Shown here: piece after piece, positions 5,491-6,849 of the stretch | Numbering within the stretch: the first letter of the stretch is position 1 | How the letters are laid out: the number at the start of each line of letters is the position of its first letter | Source: JAGQSZ01 sp049672765 | Lineage (GTDB): Bacteria; Actinomycetota; Acidimicrobiia; Acidimicrobiales; Microtrichaceae | NCBI GenBank assembly: GCA_049672765.1 | Contig: JBATWQ010000352.1 | Span: 1 to 6,849 of the forward strand | Direction: 5' to 3' | DNA length: 6,849 nt | The notes under the pieces: generated by a model | What the model saw: the letters and a program-made list of their open reading frames with translations, nothing else | Told to the model about the DNA's origin: nothing | The model's database searches: none | Made by a program: the position numbers and the translations under genes

Positions 5491-5513
5491 CACCAAACGA
5501 ACGGCCGTTTCGT
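5491..5513. promoter_or_regulatory. Palindromic operator B (AAACG-N6-CGTTT)
   Basis: AAACG (5495-5499) and CGTTT (5506-5510) flank a 6-base centre. The 5491-5510 segment matches 17 of 20 bases with operator A at 536-555, including the outer CACC. The inner AACGGCCGTT (5500-5509) is itself a perfect palindrome. The site begins two bases downstream of the -10 element of the minus-strand promoter and covers the expected transcription start, the classic position for a repressor. Confidence 0.65.
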
Positions 5514-5514
5514 G

Positions 5515-5543
5515 AAGTTAGTCACACTTTGTCGTAAGGTCAA
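5515..5543 (-). promoter_or_regulatory. Sigma-A-like promoter of the binding-protein gene
   Basis: On the minus strand TTGACC (5543-5538) and TAACTT (5520-5515) are separated by exactly 17 bases, close to the consensus TTGACA-N17-TATAAT. The predicted start near 5508 gives a leader of about 60 bases and falls inside operator B. The -35 hexamer begins 25 bases after the VOC stop codon, so the binding-protein gene can be transcribed independently of the two genes upstream. Confidence 0.65.
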
Positions 5544-5568
5544 GCGTTTAAGTTGAAACTGCGCCTCG

Positions 5569-5997
5569 TCAGCTGAGTGGAGTCTCGATCAGTTCAATTC
5601 GATTTCCGTCGGGGTCATTGAGCATGGCGATCCAGAAGTTCGGACGGACTTCGGTTGGCCCGACAAGAACCTCGAACGATGCGTCCCGCGCCGCTTGGAC
5701 TCGGCTCTCAAGATCACTGACGTAGAGAGTCAAATATCGGATTCCCCGCTCCGACATCGCGTCCAGCAGCGGGTCATTCTCCCGTCCGTCCGCGTGTTCG
5801 ATGATCTTCACCTGCGACTCGCCGTGACTGAACCGATGCACGGTTCCCCCATCCGGCAGAGGGGTATTGGCGAAGTTCTCAAGACCGAGTGCATCCCGGT
5901 AGAACTTCACTGCGGCTTCGGCGTCACTCACCACGATGGCTACGTCGACGATCGAGTGCTTCATGTCTTGCGACTGCAGAGCGTCATTTGTTGTCAT
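5569..5997 (-). CDS. VOC superfamily protein (glyoxalase/bleomycin resistance/extradiol dioxygenase fold)
   Basis: This 142-residue protein has two beta-alpha-beta-beta-beta modules. Module 1 is about residues 15-68 (SIVDVAIVVSDAEAAVKFYRDALGLE ending VKIIE) and module 2 about 86-138 (IRYLTLYVSDLE ending DPDGNRIELIE). VOC enzymes bind a divalent metal through a residue in the first and last strand of each module. The two glutamates at the strand ends are present (E67, E135), but the usual His positions appear as D18 and Y88, so metal binding may be altered or lost. The start is ATG 5997 with AGGAG (6011-6007) 9 bases upstream; the inner Met12 is an alternative nearer the fold. It follows the second crotonase by 37 bases and is probably cotranscribed with it. 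The function is not known: an isomerase, lyase, epimerase or ligand-binding role in the same pathway is possible. Confidence 0.85.
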   Translation of the reverse strand: MTTNDALQSQDMKHSIVDVAIVVSDAEAAVKFYRDALGLENFANTPLPDGGTVHRFSHGESQVKIIEHADGRENDPLLDAMSERGIRYLTLYVSDLESRVQAARDASFEVLVGPTEVRPNFWIAMLNDPDGNRIELIETPLS

Positions 5998-6036
5998 CTG
6001 TCGGATCTCCTGATCTAGTGGTCCGTTCTTGGGGGA

Positions 6037-6792
6037 CTATTGGACGATCGCGAGGGCCTCTAGGTTGAGGCCGTACTCAAGAAAGTCGTGCATGTCGCGC
6101 TTGATGATCTGGGTCATGATCAAACGCGAGTTACGCAAGACCAGTGGCGGCTGCTTCATGAGTAGGTCCGCCAATTCCCAGGCGCGCTCCAGCGCAGTTC
6201 CGTGTGGGACCACCTCGCTGATCAACCCGAACCTGTACGCGTCATCCGCCTTGATTTCCTGGCCGGTGAGGAGGAAGTACCGCGCACGGTTGATTCCCAT
6301 CGCCAGGGGAAGGATGACGTGCTGCCCATCACCGGGTGGAGTCTTCGAGATGAAGTGGGCGGTGTCCTGGAATGTGGCCTGCTCCGATGCGACGACGATG
6401 TCGGATAGCAGAGGCAACTCGGCATGGCGACGGGCCGGCCCATTTACGGCGGCAATGACGGGTGCCTCTATGCGCAGCAGGTGGCCGAGCAGATCCTTGG
6501 CACCCTTTCGAATCTGATCCCACTGTTCACCCGAAATGCGGGGGACGGCCGGGGTTTCGTCGAGGGCTCCATTCGGGCCGGAAAACTCGTCTCCCGTGCC
6601 GGTCATGATCACAACTCGCACTGATGGATCATCGGCGATATCGCCGAATAGCCCTTCGCAGTCTTTGTGAGCAGCCATGCTCCACTGCAGGGGCCCACCA
6701 TCGGAGTGGAACCGGATCTCCAGCACGCCGTCCTCCCTCTTTGAGAGGACTGCGTGGTCGTACTTGGTCTGGTATTCGTCAAAGTTGGTCAT
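6037..6792 (-). CDS. Second crotonase-superfamily C-C bond hydrolase, 6-oxocamphor hydrolase-like
   Basis: This 251-residue paralogue of the hydrolase at 636-1412 is about 55% identical to it (127 of 230 by hand count, from residue 21 on, without a gap). It keeps the same putative active-site residues at the same positions: W37 (PLQW), H123 (RRHAELP), H146 (TAHF), D155 (PPGDGQH) and E245 (NLEALA). The Glu residues of true enoyl-CoA hydratases are not in their usual context. It ends 7 residues earlier than its paralogue, right after AIVQ, with TAG at 6039-6037. The start is ATG 6792 with AGAGG (6805-6801) 8 bases upstream. It heads a minus-strand unit with the VOC gene. It probably cleaves a related 1,3-diketone or a later intermediate of the same pathway; the division of labour between the two copies is unknown. 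No copy of the shared operator is seen in the 57 bases upstream that are visible. Confidence 0.88.
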   Translation of the reverse strand: MTNFDEYQTKYDHAVLSKREDGVLEIRFHSDGGPLQWSMAAHKDCEGLFGDIADDPSVRVVIMTGTGDEFSGPNGALDETPAVPRISGEQWDQIRKGAKDLLGHLLRIEAPVIAAVNGPARRHAELPLLSDIVVASEQATFQDTAHFISKTPPGDGQHVILPLAMGINRARYFLLTGQEIKADDAYRFGLISEVVPHGTALERAWELADLLMKQPPLVLRNSRLIMTQIIKRDMHDFLEYGLNLEALAIVQ

Positions 6793-6818
6793 TGTGGCTG
6801 CCTCTTCATGATCGGTTC

Positions 6819-6848
6819 CTACTCATCGAGCGGGGCGCCGGTCACAGA
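6819..6848 (-). CDS. Possible C-terminal tail of an upstream minus-strand gene (9 codons visible)
   Basis: One minus-strand frame reads SVTGAPLDE and ends at TAG 6821-6819, with GC-rich third codon positions (7 of 9). This would be the end of a gene lying 26 bases upstream of the second crotonase, in the same direction and perhaps the same operon. The stretch is too short for family assignment, and an open frame of this length can occur by chance. Confidence 0.3.
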   Translation of the reverse strand, partial: SVTGAPLDE

Positions 6849-6849
6849 C

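Noticed and set aside
1..6849. CRISPR arrays, tRNA or rRNA genes, insertion-sequence ends, phage attachment sites
   Set aside because: I saw no regularly spaced repeats, cloverleaf arms, transposase fragments or terminal inverted repeats of mobile elements by eye.

Overview
The window looks like part of a catabolic gene cluster from a high-GC actinobacterium, probably Rhodococcus- or Gordonia-like. That guess rests on GC-rich codon use, a class I soluble P450 paired with a single-cluster ferredoxin, and Gram-positive lipoprotein signals. There are eight genes or gene parts with good support, plus a possible nine-residue gene tail at the right edge.

Layout. Positions 1-488 (+) hold the 3' part of a short-chain dehydrogenase (SDR). 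A 147-base gap with a promoter and a palindromic operator leads to a tightly overlapping four-gene operon (636-3466, +): a crotonase-fold C-C bond hydrolase resembling 6-oxocamphor hydrolase, a cytochrome P450, a [3Fe-4S]-type ferredoxin and a nitroreductase-family flavoprotein. A 384-base convergent intergenic region (3467-3850) is rich in inverted repeats. On the minus strand follow a family 5 ABC substrate-binding lipoprotein (5446-3851), a VOC/glyoxalase-fold protein (5997-5569) and a second 6-oxocamphor-hydrolase-like protein (6792-6037).

The two crotonases matter most. They are not ordinary enoyl-CoA hydratases. Both carry, at identical positions (W37, H123, H146, D155, E245), the residues known to be functionally important in 6-oxocamphor hydrolase of Rhodococcus (W40, H122, H145, D154, E244, from memory of the published enzyme). 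Read together, the genes suggest this route: P450 plus ferredoxin hydroxylate a cyclic, perhaps terpenoid, ketone; the SDR oxidises the alcohol to a 1,3-diketone; a retro-Claisen hydrolase opens the ring to a keto acid. The binding protein may serve uptake. The substrate is not determined by the sequence.

The promoter regions of the P450 operon and of the binding-protein gene, 5 kb apart and on opposite strands, share a near-identical palindromic site (AAACG-N6-CGTTT inside a 17/20 match), each just downstream of a plausible -10 element. They probably belong to one repressor-controlled regulon whose regulator lies outside the window. No ferredoxin reductase, ABC permease or ATPase, regulator, tRNA, rRNA, insertion sequence or CRISPR array was seen.
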